From contig NC_092329.1 in the NCBI RefSeq assembly GCF_036785885.1, forward strand, positions 2,914,001 to 2,978,000: a stretch of 64,000 nucleotides of DNA, read 5' to 3'. A program made the translations under genes and the position numbers. This DNA comes from Coffea arabica (lineage: Eukaryota > Streptophyta > Magnoliopsida > Gentianales > Rubiaceae). Numbering within the stretch: position 1 is the stretch's first letter; each line of letters starts with the position of its first letter. The notes beneath the pieces were generated by a model that was not told the origin of the DNA, ran no database searches, and worked only from the letters and a program-made list of their open reading frames with translations. Of this stretch, positions 60,710 through 64,000 are shown piece by piece.

Positions 60710-61288
60710 CACTTGCAAATTACTGCTAATCCCTTCCTTTTTTTTTCGAAACGCTGAGTTGTATTACTCATGTCAAAAGTATGTATAATCTGAGCAAATA
60801 TTCAAGGATACTTTATAGTTTGTGCATCTTAGCTTGGTGGAACTGGATAAGTCCATTCCACATCTTAATTACTGCTAATCTCACAATATTAACTTCTGTT
60901 GAGAATTAAGACCCTTAAGGATATTACAGGCATACCCTTGAGGAAAAGAGATTTGCCAAAATCAAAAATTTGTCACCTTAGAGGGGGTCATATTGAAGTT
61001 TTCACGAGCTCCTTCTGCTTTTTTTAAAAAAGTTTTTAGGAGCCTTAGAGGGTCAAATTGGCATTATCCTTTTGAGCCATTTGATTTGCCTTTTTGTGGA
61101 GAAAAGTTTTGGAAAAAGGCGGACCCAAGCCATTGGATCAAATGTGTACAAGGACAAATTAAAAAAGTGGTATGGCACGAATCTTAAGAACATCTAATGG
61201 ACGGCTCAGGAGTCAGGACGAGGGATTCGCGGTCACTCCTCACCAGCAGTCATTTCGCACTTCCCCTATCATTTTCAAATATTTTTAA
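60710..61288. other. Gene-free spacer
   Basis: No coding evidence. The phrase CCTTAGAGGG(GG)TCA(T/A)ATTG occurs twice (near 60979 and 61042) within an otherwise unremarkable stretch. Confidence 0.5.
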
Positions 61289-62033
61289 AGGATAATATCA
61301 GAAACCTCCTTTGACGTTTCCATTAATATCACTTGACACCTTTAATGTTTTAAAAAATCACGTACCCCTAATAATTGTAAAAAGATTACATTAATTTTCA
61401 CTTGATATATAATTTACATATCAAATAAATAGAATTCAAAAAATAAAAAAAAAGAGAAACAAAAGTCACTTTCTTCATTTTCTCCTTTCTTCAATATTTT
61501 CCTTTATTCATTTTTTTTGGATGACTATGAGGTTTTTATTTGTAAATTATACATAGTATATTAAATGTTGTTTGCCTTTTAGTTTTTGTAATTGTGATAG
61601 AGAGTGGTATGATTTTTTTGTTTATTTTTAGTTAATTTTTATGATAATCAACACAATTTAAAGGTTTGAGCAGGGTTGAGAAGAAGTTGAAAAAAAATAT
61701 AAGACTCATAAGAAAATGATTCTGAACATATATAGTTAAATTGGTGTTGATATATTTCTTTGTAAATATTTTTTTTAAAATTTATATTTTTATGGACTAT
61801 AACACTTTGACGTGGTAGTATTATTAGAAATTATTTTTTAGATGATGATTTTCTTAGAGTAAACAAAGTGGATTTGGAGTATTTTTATTTAGCAAATAAA
61901 AGGGTGGTCTAGTATTTTTCAAAATTTTGTTACACAAATAACAAAAGGAAGGGAGGTAAATAATTTTTTAAAATTTTAAGGATGTTAGGTAACATTTTAG
62001 AAAAACGTTAGGGGAGTTTTCTGATATGATCCC
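61289..62033. mobile_element. Mutator-like MITE (745 bp), 9-bp target duplication
   Basis: TATTTTTAA flanks both ends (61280-61288 and 62034-62042). The left end AGGATAATATCAGAAACCTC and the reverse complement of the right end, GGGATCATATCAGAAAACTC, match well. It is close in ends and length to the element at 41370-42090, so the two form one non-autonomous Mutator-like family. No coding capacity. Confidence 0.85.
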
Positions 62034-62042
62034 TATTTTTAA

Positions 62043-64000
62043 AACATCCCTATGCGTAGCAGTTTTTTTTTTTTTTTTTTGAAAAAAAAGGTGATGGCAT
62101 GGTGGCGTTGACACTTGAGAGAAAGGTCCTGTAAATAGTGAAAAAACAAAGAACGTTAAAAACAGGAGAGAGAGAGAGAGAGTGTGTGTGTGCGCGTGTG
62201 TGTTGAGTTGATGTTGGAGTAATGGGGGCTTAATCTCTTGTTTGCCCTTACAACAACTGTTCTTTCGTCATAGATATTTCTTCAATCACCTTCTCCTTCG
62301 ATTTAGGGTTTTGACTCTTTTGCTTTCTCTCTATAGTCTCTGCAACTCTTTGCTCCATGATATTTCACTGTGAGCTTTCGATTAACTTATGATCTCTGTT
62401 TAATCCTGGCTGTTACTTGATTTTTCTACTCATCGTTTTTTGTGTTAGCTTCTTACTTGATTTGGTTGACTGTTTATTTTATGTCAATACAACTGTGTTT
62501 GCATTGATTAATTTGCGCTCTTTCCTTTTTTTTTTTATTTTATTTTGTCCCCTGCTGAGTTTTAATCAAGTTGATTGGATATCTTTTTTTCTTTCTTTTT
62601 CAAGCCAGTAGTTTTAGTTCGTTTTTCCCCAAGTGTGATGCAGGTTGAAGTTCATTTTTGGTGAACTTGAGCTTTTTAGAGCATTGAAGGTTTGAAATTT
62701 TAGCTGTAAATTCAGCTTCGGAAGCCGTTAAAGTTCATTTCAGTTGACAGACTTTCCTTCTCCGCTCCTTTGTTGGGGTTTTCGGGATCTTAATTTTCCT
62801 TCTTTTCTTTTTTTAAAGCTGAGTTACTGTTGTTCTTTCTTTCCCAAATGAGATCTAAATAAGATGAAGTGTGCATTGAAGGGAAATGGAGAGGATAACA
62901 TTGACGGGGTGCTGAATATTGTAATGTTCTTTTGGTTCCGACAAATATGTAAAAACTGTAGGTGTAAAGGCTTACTTGATTTCTTCTTGTTAGCTTTGCT
63001 TCCCATTGAGAAGGGAACAATTTTACCAGTAGAACTATTGGTGGAAAAGTGCCTATTTGATGAAACTCTAGTTTACTCAAGGTTCATACTGCCCTTAAAA
63101 TGGACCGTTAGACTGGTTCTATTATTACTCTAAAAGTTATGCCGTTATGCATGATAAAGAAAATCTAGATACTTTTGGGGTGGACTAATTTCTCATGTTT
63201 CTGGTTTGCGATTTGGAAGTGCTCTCAGAAACTTGCTGCTCAAAGTTAGCTTATAGAACCTCCTTCAGCTACGAAAGTGGTTCACCCATTGCCACTCTGT
63301 GTCACATTTTGGTCATTGGTTTATTGGAAATACGTGCTGCATTTGCTTTCTCAATATTCCCCTTGTTTCTGTCTCATAACGTGTCTGCAAATGCTTTTTT
63401 TGCAGATGCTCATGTACTTGTGTCTGCAACAAAAAGTAGGATAAAAATCCTAACAAGGTTCATTTGTAACAGATAGAATTTTAATTATTTCTAGAAGAGT
63501 TTGAACACACTTGGTTATGATGTAGGAAACATATGCTAATTGCAATTTTGACTACTGTCTTCCAGAAGAATTATTGTCTTATAAATTATTGGTCATTGAT
63601 TCTGTATGAGCTTTCCAGGTGTATTTCATTTGTGCTTCTTGTTGGGGTTTTCTGTTTTATCAGGATGTCAATCCTTTGATATCCGTCAGGCAGAAGTGAC
63701 TTAGAAATATAGTGTAGTTCTATTGTATGTAAATAGTATGTGCGTACTTTCTACTTGCTCGGTTTTCTTATGCCTTAAGAAATTGTTTGTTTTTAAGTCA
63801 AAGATATTGTGTTATAATGAGTTTGTTTTACTGGATATCATGCTGACACACAAGTGAATTTTTCCAAGCAGGAATTTTACGGAATATGAGTTTCAGTTCA
63901 TGATCCTCCTGCTTGGGTTAATGGTATCATTCATTTCTACTTTGTAATTTTTTGTATAGAAAAGTATAGAGTTTGCATCCTTTAGAAATTTTTGGGAATC
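62043..64000 (+). other. Probable 5' leader of a + strand gene that continues beyond the window
   Basis: From about 62.2 kb the sequence changes from AT-rich spacer to CT-rich leader-like sequence, with a GA/GT microsatellite at 62165-62203 and a telo-box-like TTAGGGTTT at 62303-62311. Several GT-AG pairs are possible, but no recognised protein exon is present to 64000. Short open frames here have no recognisable homology. The gene, if real, has a long leader with introns. Confidence 0.35.
62165..62203. repeat. Compound (GA)n(GT)n microsatellite
   Basis: A GA run passes directly into GT/GCGT repeats, just upstream of the leader-like region. Confidence 0.9.

Noticed and set aside
1-64000. CRISPR array, bacterial operon, organellar insertion or viral gene block
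   Set aside because: No regularly spaced repeats, no Shine-Dalgarno-linked gene strings and no organellar or viral protein motifs were seen.

Overview
The window is nuclear DNA of a flowering plant, most likely a core eudicot. It has intron-rich genes with GT-AG introns, AT-rich introns and spacers, plant-only protein families (ARF, IQD, group I bZIP), and many small non-autonomous transposons. It contains no bacterial, organellar or viral gene block.

Layout. 1-7.1 kb is gene-poor: a truncated SINE-like insertion with a perfect target duplication, two small MITEs and a decayed RNase H fragment. 7.5-14.1 kb holds a complete auxin response factor gene orthologous to MONOPTEROS/ARF5 (+, 14 coding exons, 950 aa), followed about 1.1 kb downstream by a small relic of an ARF exon. 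16.7-17.9 kb holds a single-exon membrane-anchored methyltransferase-like gene (-). 19.7-23.7 kb holds a TLDc-domain gene (+, 7 exons, 535 aa), convergent with a mitochondrial ribosomal protein mL53-like gene (-, 24.5-26.5 kb). 27.9-30.1 kb holds a CCCH zinc-finger gene (-) whose first coding exon I cannot find. 31.8-37.7 kb holds an IQD32-type calmodulin-binding gene (-, 6 exons, 805 aa). 37.7-45.8 kb is gene-free and carries MITEs and MULE-type elements. 45.8-51.1 kb holds an RCC1-repeat (RCC2-like) gene (-, 16 exons, 532 aa) with a local tandem duplication of part of one exon. 52.2-54.3 kb is a cluster of three foldback elements. 54.8-57.5 kb holds a group I bZIP gene (-, 4 coding exons, 477 aa). 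58-62 kb is gene-free with a 1.47-kb, almost pure A/T element and a MULE-MITE. From about 62.2 kb there seems to be the 5' leader of a + strand gene whose coding part lies outside.

Context. From memory, Arabidopsis has MP, a CCCH protein (C3H6), IQD32 and an RCC1-family gene as near neighbours on chromosome 1 (At1g19850 to At1g19880). The same four families in the same order here support the calls and suggest conserved microsynteny, with the methyltransferase, TLDc and mL53 genes placed between MP and the CCCH gene. The genes are not an operon or pathway.

The most interesting material is regulatory and structural: several short uORFs upstream of MP and a readable retained intron that would remove its PB1 domain; the ARF exon relic; the partial exon duplication in the RCC1 gene; the missing first exon of the CCCH gene; and a set of foldback elements with clean 3-, 8- and 9-bp target duplications. 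I saw no clearly new biochemical system. Exon boundaries were read by hand from splice signals, reading phase and family similarity; none was tested with transcripts.
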